Shown piece after piece: positions 1 through 6,813 of a stretch of 7,555 nt of DNA (position 1 is its first letter; every line of letters begins with the position of its first letter). Position numbers and translations under genes: made by a program. The notes beneath the pieces are model-generated. The model was given only the letters and a program-made list of their open reading frames with translations, ran no database searches and had not been told where the DNA came from. Location: NCBI GenBank assembly GCA_910587135.1, contig CAJULF010000088.1, positions 1-7,555 of the forward strand, in the 5' to 3' direction. Origin of the DNA: an uncultured Oscillospiraceae bacterium (GTDB lineage Bacteria > Bacillota > Clostridia > Oscillospirales > Ruminococcaceae).

Positions 1-271
1 CAAAAAACTCGTTTTTTTTGAGAAAATTGTGTAAAGTAATATTGACAAAATCATATTTCCTTTTCGGAAAAGCTGCCAAAATACGATAGCGGTATTTGCC
101 CTCAAAGGATGGCATAAATCTTATTTTGTATGTACACCCTCCGTCGTAAAAGCCCTCAACCGTTTTCACCTTGTTATCACCGGAAAAAACGCCCCTTATT
201 TCATAATCAACAAAAGGATTTCCGTCAGCCTTGCTCCCAAAAGCAAGCTCCCAAGTATCCCGGCGTTCCAT
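1..271 (-). CDS. N-terminal fragment of a DUF5060-type glycoside hydrolase (runs off the left edge)
   Basis: The ATG at 271 has GGAGG (279-283) seven bases upstream, and 90 codons stay open to the window edge. Residues about 8-64 read like the DUF5060 beta-sandwich found at the N terminus of secreted or cytoplasmic glycosidases of the DUF4038/DUF5605 type: an NPF motif (19-21), VDYEIRGVF, then GFYDGG (40-45), YKIRFMPSFEG (48-58) and YRYRI (60-64). In that family a TIM-barrel catalytic domain follows, which would lie outside this window. There is no signal peptide, so the product is probably cytoplasmic. The gene has its own promoter and lies downstream of the GH43 operon terminator on the same strand. 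Oddity: after residue 64 the resemblance fades, and the final 60 bases are only 14/60 G+C. A frame slip or decay near 53-81 is therefore possible (see findings). The family call is recognition from motifs; the substrate is unknown. Confidence 0.7.
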   Translation of the reverse strand, partial: MERRDTWELAFGSKADGNPFVDYEIRGVFSGDNKVKTVEGFYDGGCTYKIRFMPSFEGKYRYRILAAFPKRKYDFVNITLHNFLKKNEFF

Positions 272-295
272 AATAAAACCTCCATAATTTATTTG

Positions 296-312
296 ACTGC
301 GTTTGCCGCAGT
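296..312. repeat. Perfect 6-bp inverted repeat in the leader of the DUF5060 gene
   Basis: ACTGCG (296-301) and CGCAGT (307-312) are exact reverse complements separated by 5 bases. The repeat lies just downstream of the predicted start of the minus-strand transcript (about 316) and 24 bases upstream of its ribosome binding site (279-283). That placement would suit a repressor operator or a small leader hairpin. Which one, if either, cannot be decided from the sequence. Confidence 0.4.
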
Positions 313-323
313 ATATTCTTTAA

Positions 324-351
324 ATTATATTAAAAAACCGTTGTTTTTCAA
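324..351 (-). promoter_or_regulatory. Sigma-A-like promoter for the DUF5060 gene
   Basis: On the minus strand, TTGAAA (346-351) and TATAAT (324-329) are separated by 16 bases. Transcription would begin near 316, giving a leader of about 45 bases before the ATG at 271. The gene is therefore probably transcribed independently of the upstream GH43 operon, which ends at its own terminator. Confidence 0.55.
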
Positions 352-444
352 TAGCGTCATAAATTTTTTTAACCAAAAAAGGAATGCGGCGCTTCTGCGC
401 CTGATGGTGTTTCCCATACAGGTTAAACGGAGCGACCGCGCATT

Positions 445-495
445 AAAATCCAAAACCGCGCGAGGCCCGTCAGATGGCGCGGCTTTGCGCGGTTT
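445..495 (-). terminator. Rho-independent terminator of the GH43 operon
   Basis: AAACCGCGC (453-461) and GCGCGGTTT (487-495) form a perfect 9-bp GC-rich stem. In the minus-strand direction the stem runs into TTTTGGATTTT, a broken T-tract. The structure begins about 40 bases after the stop codon of the second GH43 gene. Inside the perfect arms, 462-467 and 481-486 can pair further, but with G-U wobbles only in plus-strand RNA; in the minus-strand transcript those two positions become A-C mismatches. Confidence 0.6.
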
Positions 496-533
496 ATACT
501 GATTTATGATTAGATTGCGTTGGATTTATCGGT

Positions 534-2291
534 TTATCGGAGCATTTTATTGTCTATCCTGAAAAAATCCACGTCGACATAACCGCCCGACTGCTTTGTC
601 GAAAAATTGAATATCGCGTAGCGGTATCCCATAAAATGCAGTCCGTAATAATTCATCTGCAGCGTGCTTCCAATTTCCGTCCAGTTTTCGCCGTCAAGGC
701 TATAATAGAAATACGCCTTGTCCGCCGCGTTTTTGTAATCGCAGTCGACCTGTAGATACACCTCGTTTTCCGAAATCTCGACCCTTTCGGTCTCAAACTC
801 CTTTTCAACGCTGTCGTTATCGTCATACCAAACCGTTATAACATATCTTTTTCCGTCCTCGATTTTTACGGCGACATAGCCGTATTTTTCCGCGAAGGCG
901 GCAAGCCCCGAAACATCGCCCTCCTTCATGCCCGTGGTATCAAGCTTGATATAAGCGCCGCATTCCGGACCGAAGGTGCGCTGTGTAAGGGTATTTCTTG
1001 CCTCGGCAACGGTATCGCAGACGGAGCCCGTTCTGAGCCTCAGATAGCCTTCCCTTTCGGTAAGCGACCATAAGCGGTTGTCGGGATTATGATTCCATTG
1101 CCACTCCAAGACGAGATTGGAGTCGTTGTAGTCGTTCTCTCCGGCTTCCCCGGGATTATCGGCGAAGCTGTGATAGGGTCTTACTATTCGTGAATTTATA
1201 AATTCGTCGCTTGTGACAATGCCCTTTTTCTCGTATCCAACGATTGGGATTGCGGCGGTTTGGGGCACCTTTCCGTCAACACCGGCAACCGGCCATCCGT
1301 CCTCCCATGTCATGGTCGTTAAAACAGGGGTTCTGCCCACCGCGCCGTGATCCTGAAACACGAAACAATACCAGTTTCCGTCTTTGTCGTCAACGATTCC
1401 TCCCTGAGCAACGCCGTCGTTTCTGAAACCAATGTTATCGTCAAGTATCACCTTCATTTCCCACTCGCCGTCAAGCGTCTCGCTTCTGTAGCAAAGCTGT
1501 GTTCTTCTGCCATGAGGAGGCCATGTGATGATAAAAATATAGTAGTAGCCGTTGATTTTATAGGCGTGCGCGCCTTCGGCAAGGCAGCCCTTGACAAGCC
1601 CCGCGTCATCAATGAGTCTTCTTTTGGTCTCGTACTTGACAGCGCTTAAATCTTTTTCCAGTTCAACGCACCATATCTGTCCGCCCCCGTAGATGACATA
1701 AACTCTGCCGTCGTCATCGAACAAAAGGCTCATATCGTGGAAGCCCTCGTCAAACTCAAACCTGTCCCATTTCCCGTTTTCGATATCGTTTGTATGATAG
1801 ATATATGTTTTGCCGGTGGCATAGGAGAGAAATCCCGCGTAATAAACCCCGTCGTTATATCGGAGGGTCGCCGCCCACTGACCCTTGCCGTAATTGTTTT
1901 CCCCGTTTCTTAAAGCAAGATTGTCTTTGTCGTCCAGCGTATTATAAACATAATTTACTATCTCCCAGTTTACAAGGTCGTAGGATCTCATTACCGGACA
2001 CCCGGGGGACAGGTGCATGGTCGTGGAAACCATGTAAAACGCATCGCCGACGCGAATTATATCAATATCGGGCACATCGGCGAAAATAACGGGATTTGTG
2101 TAATTTCCTTCGCCGTCATCGGTTGAAGCTATCGTGGATTTTACAATATCCGTGTCGATCATTTCGCTTTCTCCTTCGAACACTTCGGTAAGATCCTGAG
2201 CCGGCTCCGACATATCGACGGTCGAAGCCGCGCTGCATGAGGTCAGCGACAGAGCCGCCAGCAGCGCCGTCAGGCAAATAAATCTTTTCAT
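534..2291 (-). CDS. GH43 family beta-xylosidase/arabinofuranosidase-like lipoprotein with C-terminal concanavalin-like domain
   Basis: This 585-residue protein is predicted to trim non-reducing xylose or arabinose units from xylan-derived oligosaccharides at the cell surface. It has a lipoprotein signal with lipobox LTSC (Cys19), an acidic linker to about residue 60, and a GH43 five-blade propeller at about 63-355. The expected catalytic triad is visible: Asp75 in PDID (general base), Asp186 in HDMSLLFDDDGR (pKa modulator) and Glu239 in AEGAHAYKINGYYYI (general acid). Residues about 366-585 match the beta-sandwich C-terminal domain of GH43 xylosidases (PF17851 type), which helps shape the active site in that family. 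Start choice: the ATG at 2291 has GAGG six bases upstream and gives MKRF plus a hydrophobic stretch; an ATG at 2303 lacks a good ribosome site. It lies 36 bases after the first GH43 gene, so it is the second gene of one operon. The exact substrate (xylose versus arabinose) is unresolved. Confidence 0.93.
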   Translation of the reverse strand: MKRFICLTALLAALSLTSCSAASTVDMSEPAQDLTEVFEGESEMIDTDIVKSTIASTDDGEGNYTNPVIFADVPDIDIIRVGDAFYMVSTTMHLSPGCPVMRSYDLVNWEIVNYVYNTLDDKDNLALRNGENNYGKGQWAATLRYNDGVYYAGFLSYATGKTYIYHTNDIENGKWDRFEFDEGFHDMSLLFDDDGRVYVIYGGGQIWCVELEKDLSAVKYETKRRLIDDAGLVKGCLAEGAHAYKINGYYYIFIITWPPHGRRTQLCYRSETLDGEWEMKVILDDNIGFRNDGVAQGGIVDDKDGNWYCFVFQDHGAVGRTPVLTTMTWEDGWPVAGVDGKVPQTAAIPIVGYEKKGIVTSDEFINSRIVRPYHSFADNPGEAGENDYNDSNLVLEWQWNHNPDNRLWSLTEREGYLRLRTGSVCDTVAEARNTLTQRTFGPECGAYIKLDTTGMKEGDVSGLAAFAEKYGYVAVKIEDGKRYVITVWYDDNDSVEKEFETERVEISENEVYLQVDCDYKNAADKAYFYYSLDGENWTEIGSTLQMNYYGLHFMGYRYAIFNFSTKQSGGYVDVDFFRIDNKMLR

Positions 2292-2327
2292 CATTGACCT
2301 CATCTTTCTTTTTATAAAGCAGTGTCA

Positions 2328-4460
2328 TCATTCGTTAAAATCAAGTCCGCTTACGGTGACGTTATAGGTTATTGACGTAAAAGGAACCTCTTCGCCGTCG
2401 ATTTTAAGTGCCAGCCGATAGCTTATCCACTCAATTTCGGTTTCCATCGCGAAAATGCCGCACTCCTCCGTGCCGTAAATAAGAGCGCCTACTTCGGAAC
2501 CGCACCAGCCGTTTTCAAGACCGTTTTCCGACGAGCTTGCCGGGTCGAGCTCCGCGTTTACGGGAATTTCAACCTGACCGTTCTCGGTTTCCAGCGTAAG
2601 CGATTTTACAAATACCTTATATTCCGCGTCAACATCGGTATTTATGAAGCCGAGGTTGAGCACGGCGCTTTCCTTGTCAAATGAAGATGATTTTATGGAA
2701 TAATCCCCGTTCTTTGGAATGTCAAACATAGCGGAAGGGCTCGGTCCGGGCTCGGACTGCCCCGAAAACACCAACGTCTTGTAAGGTATATCGGTGGAGG
2801 CAATGTTCTCCTCTTGACGAAGCTGCTCGTCCCCCTTAGAAAATCTCCACGATTTAAGCTCTATATAGGGGTCGGAAAACACGAAATAAATATCATGATT
2901 TCTTCCGTCAAACGGCGCGAAGCTGTCGGAGCGTATTTTTGTGTAGTCGGAGCAATCAAATTCGATAAAAGCGGCTGCTTCCGAGGAAATGTCGTCAAGG
3001 CGCACCTCTATCCTTCCCTTGCCTTTGACCTCGGCGATAAACTCGGATGCCCCGTAGCCGAAGTCCGCCCCTCTTACATATATCCACGCGCCATCGGCGG
3101 TGCTTTTTGCAGCGGGATTTGTCGTCTTATCATATCCGATATCCGCGCAGGTGAACATTAACGCGCCGCTGTTGTCGGCATACGGATCGATTAGCTTTAT
3201 CTGCGCTACGCCCTTTTTGCTCGCCGCGGTTATGGGAATTTCTCCCGTCGCAGCATCTATGGGGAGATAATCCACCATCATACTGCGGAAGCCCGCCGTT
3301 CCTCCCATAAGCTCCTCCAGAAGAAGAGTGTGGTGAATGATATAGTTGGTATCCTTATATTCAAGGAAATGGGTGTGATTGTTCGCCCAGCGCAGTCCGG
3401 AAACTCCGCCGGAATTTTCACCCGCGTTGTAGAAATAAGCGCCCCTGTATTCCCAACTGTCCGCGTCGAGAGGGGTCTTTGTGGTCATATACGCCATGCT
3501 GCAGGCAGGCGGAACGTCGATGCCCTCATACTCCTCCCAGCCGATCTTGTGATCCTGCCAGTCGGTGCAGTATGTATAGTAATATACCCCGTCGATATAG
3601 TTCAGCTCGCTCGCCTCAAAAAAATAGGGAGCGTCAATGGAAACAAATTCGCTGTCAAAGGACAGCATATCCTCTCCCAGCCTTGCGATTTTCGGAATCT
3701 TGGTATGCATAGTGCTGCCTTCCGACGGCGTGCCGCCGCCGAAGCTGAGCCAACCCACGCCGTTTTCGTCAATGCACACGCCCGGGTCAAAGGGCGCGGG
3801 ACAGTTCTCCAGTCCGGGCATATTCTGATAAACCAGCGGAGCGCCGAGCGGATCGGTCCACGGTCCCACGGGGTCGGTGGAGGTTATCACGCCCACGCCC
3901 GCGCCGCTGTTTGAGAAGTAAAGATAAAAATGCGTAAGTCCATCGTCCTCAACGCGGGAGACTATCGACGGCGCCCACGAGTTGTATATCCACGGAGCGA
4001 TCTCTCCGACCTCTATCCTGCCGTGATATATCCAGTTTACCATATCGTCGGTGGAAAATACAACAAGCGATTTGATATGGGCGTAGTCGTTCTTGGTGCC
4101 CTCCTCCGACTGTTGATGATCGTTCGTGCCGTAAACGTAAAGCCTTCCGTCATATTCCACCGCAGTGGGGTCGGCGCAGAATATGTTCGGCGAGATGGGA
4201 TTTGCGTTCATCTCGTTCTTATAAACGTTACCGCTTACGCCGTCAATAATTATGCCGCTGTTCAGACTGTTCATAATATCCTCCTCTGATACCGCGCCGC
4301 TTTCGATTGTCTCTGCTCCCGAAGTGTTGAAAACATCGGAAGAACCGGCAACATCGGGCTCGGAAATACCGCTGCTTATCCCATTGTTGTCGGAGCAGCC
4401 CGACGTTATAAACAGGGCGGCAGCGCATAAAACAGCCGCTGATTTCTTTGTGATTTTCAT
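2328..4460 (-). CDS. Large GH43 glycosidase lipoprotein with CBM6-like module and an unassigned C-terminal domain
   Basis: This 710-residue surface enzyme probably acts on arabinoxylan or xylan side chains or ends. Domain order: a signal peptide ending ITSGC (Cys22; Thr at -3 is atypical for a lipobox), a Ser/Glu/Asp-rich spacer to about 77, a GH43 catalytic domain at about 85-410, a CBM6-like module at about 416-542 (GAWIYVRGADFG, then RIEVRLDD, then HDIYFVFSDPYIELKSWRF), and a final stretch of about 165 residues that I cannot assign. Likely catalytic residues are Asp97 in CADPTAVEYDG, Asp225 in PFDPGVCIDENG and Glu282 in YFFEASELNYIDG. An NNHTHFLEY segment (361-369) resembles the active-site His region of GH43 arabinofuranosidases. 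Start choice: the ATG at 4460 has GGAGG (4469-4473) eight bases upstream. The longer TTG reading from 4496 lies in the leader and would spoil the signal peptide. It is the first gene of the operon, driven by the promoter at 4515-4542. Confidence 0.93.
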   Translation of the reverse strand: MKITKKSAAVLCAAALFITSGCSDNNGISSGISEPDVAGSSDVFNTSGAETIESGAVSEEDIMNSLNSGIIIDGVSGNVYKNEMNANPISPNIFCADPTAVEYDGRLYVYGTNDHQQSEEGTKNDYAHIKSLVVFSTDDMVNWIYHGRIEVGEIAPWIYNSWAPSIVSRVEDDGLTHFYLYFSNSGAGVGVITSTDPVGPWTDPLGAPLVYQNMPGLENCPAPFDPGVCIDENGVGWLSFGGGTPSEGSTMHTKIPKIARLGEDMLSFDSEFVSIDAPYFFEASELNYIDGVYYYTYCTDWQDHKIGWEEYEGIDVPPACSMAYMTTKTPLDADSWEYRGAYFYNAGENSGGVSGLRWANNHTHFLEYKDTNYIIHHTLLLEELMGGTAGFRSMMVDYLPIDAATGEIPITAASKKGVAQIKLIDPYADNSGALMFTCADIGYDKTTNPAAKSTADGAWIYVRGADFGYGASEFIAEVKGKGRIEVRLDDISSEAAAFIEFDCSDYTKIRSDSFAPFDGRNHDIYFVFSDPYIELKSWRFSKGDEQLRQEENIASTDIPYKTLVFSGQSEPGPSPSAMFDIPKNGDYSIKSSSFDKESAVLNLGFINTDVDAEYKVFVKSLTLETENGQVEIPVNAELDPASSSENGLENGWCGSEVGALIYGTEECGIFAMETEIEWISYRLALKIDGEEVPFTSITYNVTVSGLDFNE

Positions 4461-4514
4461 TAGTATAACCTCCGTTTTGTTTGAGTTTTGTGTCAAAAAC
4501 CGCTTGTTAAGTTT

Positions 4515-4542
4515 ATTATACCAATAAAAAACGCAAAGTCAA
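4515..4542 (-). promoter_or_regulatory. Sigma-A promoter of the GH43 operon
   Basis: On the minus strand, TTGACT (4537-4542) and a perfect TATAAT (4515-4520) are separated by 16 bases. Transcription would start near 4508, leaving a leader of about 48 bases before the ATG at 4460. It is back to back with the regulator promoter: the two -35 boxes are 51 bases apart, so one bound regulator could affect both. Confidence 0.8.
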
Positions 4543-4545
4543 CAG

Positions 4546-4555
4546 CCGATATCGG
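4546..4555. promoter_or_regulatory. CCGATATCGG palindrome next to the GH43 promoter
   Basis: This perfect 10-bp palindrome sits 3 bases upstream of the -35 box of the GH43 operon, a typical place for an activator or repressor site. The sequence ACAGCCG overlaps its left half (4542-4548) and recurs just after the -35 start of the regulator promoter (4599-4605), which may be a shared element. The binding protein is unknown. A 10-bp palindrome alone is modest evidence. Confidence 0.35.
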
Positions 4556-4562
4556 TTTTGTC

Positions 4563-4590
4563 CACCTTTTAATCATAATATGCACCTTTT
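4563..4590. promoter_or_regulatory. CACCTTTT direct repeat, candidate AraC-type operator
   Basis: CACCTTTT occurs at 4563-4570 and again at 4583-4590, exactly 20 bases apart, about two helical turns. Tandem half-sites with this spacing are what AraC-family proteins usually bind. The second copy ends 3 bases before the -35 box of the regulator gene, and the pair lies 20-48 bases upstream of the -35 box of the GH43 operon. A weaker inverted copy, AAAGGT (4629-4634), lies downstream of the regulator -10 box, near its predicted transcription start. The simplest reading is that the adjacent regulator binds here to control both directions. Confidence 0.45.
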
Positions 4591-4593
4591 CGG

Positions 4594-4622
4594 TTGACAC
4601 AGCCGTGTAAAAAAGATATAAT
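4594..4622 (+). promoter_or_regulatory. Consensus sigma-A promoter of the regulator gene
   Basis: TTGACA (4594-4599) and TATAAT (4617-4622) are both perfect consensus hexamers with the ideal 17-base spacing. Transcription should begin near 4629-4631, about 24 bases before the ATG at 4654. An imperfect palindrome, ACACAGCCGTGT (4597-4608), lies in the spacer and could be a regulatory site. Such a strong promoter usually needs repression or autoregulation for a regulator gene. Confidence 0.85.
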
Positions 4623-4653
4623 ATATTTAAAGGTACACGAAAGGATGAGGGAT

Positions 4654-6813
4654 ATGTCAAGAAAAAAGCTTGCCGTGATAACCGCGAGAGCCGACGACCG
4701 CGCCCAGAAAGATATCATATGCGGCATAGCCGAGGCGGCTTTTGCCGCGGATACGGATGTGGCGGTGTTTTCAAATATTTACAATCATTGGATAAAGGAC
4801 GAATTTCTCAATTTTGAAAATATCATATATGATTTTTTTGACCCGAGCGAGTTTGACGGAGTTATTGTCACGGCGGAGGCGTTTATGGACATTTCCATGC
4901 TTTCGTCTGTGTTTGAAAGAGTAAGGGAGACCGATATTCCCGCCGTTGTAATCGGTGGGGAGATCGACGGCTTCCGGAGCATTTACACAGACGACGAAAA
5001 CGATATGGAGCGGCTCTGTGAGCATCTGATATCAGTTCACAAATTTACGGATATAGATATTCTGACGGGTCCCGAGAATAATATTTTTTCTCACCGAAGA
5101 CTGGCGGGCTGTAAAAGGGCTTTTGAAAAGCACGGGATACCATTTGACGAAAACAAGGTATTTTTCGGCTCGTTCTGGTATGATTCGGGAGAGCAGCTGG
5201 CAAAACGCTATCTCATGAACGAGCTTCCCATGCCGCAGGCGGTGATATGCGCCAACGACTGTATGGCATACGCGCTGTGTGATGCGCTTTCGGCGGCGGG
5301 AGTGCTTATTCCCGAAACGGTCACCGTTACGGGCTACGACTGCATCGGCGAAAGAATATATCATTACCCCATTTTGACCACTTATCTCGGCGACAGACGA
5401 AACGTCGGAATTAGAGCGGCGAATTATCTGCTTTCCTCCGAATATTCCCTCGGGGTCACAGACAGATTTATCTCCGGCAGCACCTGCGCGTGCGGAAACG
5501 ATCCATCACAGCTTCGCGGCGAAATGGCTATTGAGCGCATCGACCGGCAGCAAACGGTAGTCAGCAGCGTTGCTCAGTTTTCAAGCGAACTCGCGTTATG
5601 CAGAACGCTTTCGGAATATATAACGGTACTGGGTAATTATTTTTACTTGCTCCACAGAGCGAGAAAGCTTTTTATATGTCTGGATACGGAATGGAACAGC
5701 GTGGAATACCAGGGCAACGATTTCCTGTGCTTTGTGACGGATTATGAGAAAAGCCCTGTCTCTCCGTTGATAACGCCGAAAGACAAGCTGTTGTCCTCGG
5801 TTATTGAAGACCGTGAAAGACCAATGATATTTTATTTCAGTCCGCTGCATTTTCAGAAAAGGCTGTTCGGCAGCACAGTCATGGCGTATGAGACTCCCGA
5901 CGGATACGATTTCAGCTTTCGCGATTGGAACAAAACAATCGCAAACGCGCTGGAAATAATACGCATGAAAAACGATATCCATTATCTTACTCAATGCCGA
6001 CGAACGTCGTTGCTTTACGACGCACTGACCGGTTTTTGCAAAATGCGTGAATTTCAACGCTGTGCGGCGGAAACGGCGGCAGATAAAAGCGGTCTGCTGG
6101 CCGTGAAAATCGGATTTCCGCGCGAATACGAACGCGTGTACGGCGATGATCTGCAAAGCGACATCATCGCCGCGGCGGCGCGAACGATCAAGCAGGCTTG
6201 TACGGAACTTGAGATATATGGTCGGACCGATGACGACGTTCTCGTCATATTGAGCGGCGAAAAGAAGAGCGCCATTTTTGAAAAAATAAAAGTAACGCTG
6301 CATCATGATTTGTGCGGAAGGTATGGCGAAAATCAGGTGATCATATCCTTCGCGGAACGCGCGGGCAGTTCAACGGACGATATAGAAGCCGTTTGCCGCG
6401 CGGCGGAGGATGTCTCCTCTGAGGCTGTAAAACTGCTGCATCTAAGAGAAAAGTTCGCGCAATATAAAAGTCTGCTTGAGCTGCGCAGCGGAATTATTGC
6501 AGACCCTCGGCACGCTCCCGATATTGACGCGGCAAGCCGAAGGCTGTGCGTAAGCGTGGGATATTTCGGAACGATATACAAAAAATGCTTCGGTACAAGT
6601 TACGTTCAGGACTGCATAAATGAAAAAATCATGCTTGCCCGATATTTGCTCTGCACAACCGTTATGAGTATTTACGCGGTAGCTATGCAGTGCGGCTATA
6701 CGGACGAGAAATATTTTGCCCGTCAGTTCCGTCAGAATGTGGGGTGCTCGCCGATACAGTATCGGAAATGGCTTTGCCAAATCGATGCTGATATTGTATA
6801 TAATATGACTTGA
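4654..6813 (+). CDS. AraC-family regulator with LacI-type sugar sensor and a degenerate GGDEF domain
   Basis: This 719-residue cytoplasmic transcription factor is the likely switch for the divergent GH43 operon. Residues about 4-260 form a LacI/periplasmic-binding-protein-like sensor (KLAVITA start, FDGVIV, ICANDCMAYALCDAL, VTVTGYDCI) without a LacI DNA-binding domain. A CAC motif follows (278-280), then a middle region (about 300-430, with SPLHF) resembling that of clostridial sensor-GGDEF receptors. Residues about 455-570 are GGDEF-like: DALTG (456-460) is kept, but the signature is DDDVL (526-530), the first metal Asp is replaced in VKIG (484-487), and the inhibitory RxxD is TELE (517-520). 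Residues about 606-707 are an AraC double helix-turn-helix ending in SPIQYRK. Start choice: the ATG at 4654 has AAAGGA eight bases upstream. A TTG reading from 4594 is the -35 box itself. The layout recalls E. coli XylR plus an inserted domain; the ligand is inferred to be a pentose or xylo-oligosaccharide, not shown. Confidence 0.92.
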   Translation: MSRKKLAVITARADDRAQKDIICGIAEAAFAADTDVAVFSNIYNHWIKDEFLNFENIIYDFFDPSEFDGVIVTAEAFMDISMLSSVFERVRETDIPAVVIGGEIDGFRSIYTDDENDMERLCEHLISVHKFTDIDILTGPENNIFSHRRLAGCKRAFEKHGIPFDENKVFFGSFWYDSGEQLAKRYLMNELPMPQAVICANDCMAYALCDALSAAGVLIPETVTVTGYDCIGERIYHYPILTTYLGDRRNVGIRAANYLLSSEYSLGVTDRFISGSTCACGNDPSQLRGEMAIERIDRQQTVVSSVAQFSSELALCRTLSEYITVLGNYFYLLHRARKLFICLDTEWNSVEYQGNDFLCFVTDYEKSPVSPLITPKDKLLSSVIEDRERPMIFYFSPLHFQKRLFGSTVMAYETPDGYDFSFRDWNKTIANALEIIRMKNDIHYLTQCRRTSLLYDALTGFCKMREFQRCAAETAADKSGLLAVKIGFPREYERVYGDDLQSDIIAAAARTIKQACTELEIYGRTDDDVLVILSGEKKSAIFEKIKVTLHHDLCGRYGENQVIISFAERAGSSTDDIEAVCRAAEDVSSEAVKLLHLREKFAQYKSLLELRSGIIADPRHAPDIDAASRRLCVSVGYFGTIYKKCFGTSYVQDCINEKIMLARYLLCTTVMSIYAVAMQCGYTDEKYFARQFRQNVGCSPIQYRKWLCQIDADIVYNMT

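Noticed and set aside
293..502. 69-codon plus-strand ORF in the left intergenic region
   Set aside because: It spans the minus-strand promoter, inverted repeat and terminator hairpin, and its product has no recognisable features.
3330..3914. 194-codon open frame on the plus strand inside the large GH43 gene
   Set aside because: It is antisense to conserved GH43 catalytic sequence, with no start signals or recognisable domain.
4461..4496. TTG start giving 12 extra residues on the large GH43 protein, and TTGACA (4491-4496) as a second -35 box
   Set aside because: The extension would place polar residues before a clean signal peptide, and GGAGG precedes the ATG at 4460. No -10 box lies at the right distance from TTGACA.
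4594..4653. N-terminal extension of the regulator from a TTG start
   Set aside because: The TTG is the -35 box and TATAAT lies within the extension, so the transcript starts downstream of it. The ATG at 4654 has a good ribosome site.
5596..6306. 236-codon open frame on the minus strand inside the regulator gene
   Set aside because: It is antisense to a well-supported coding region, has a basic low-complexity composition, and no family motif or upstream signals.
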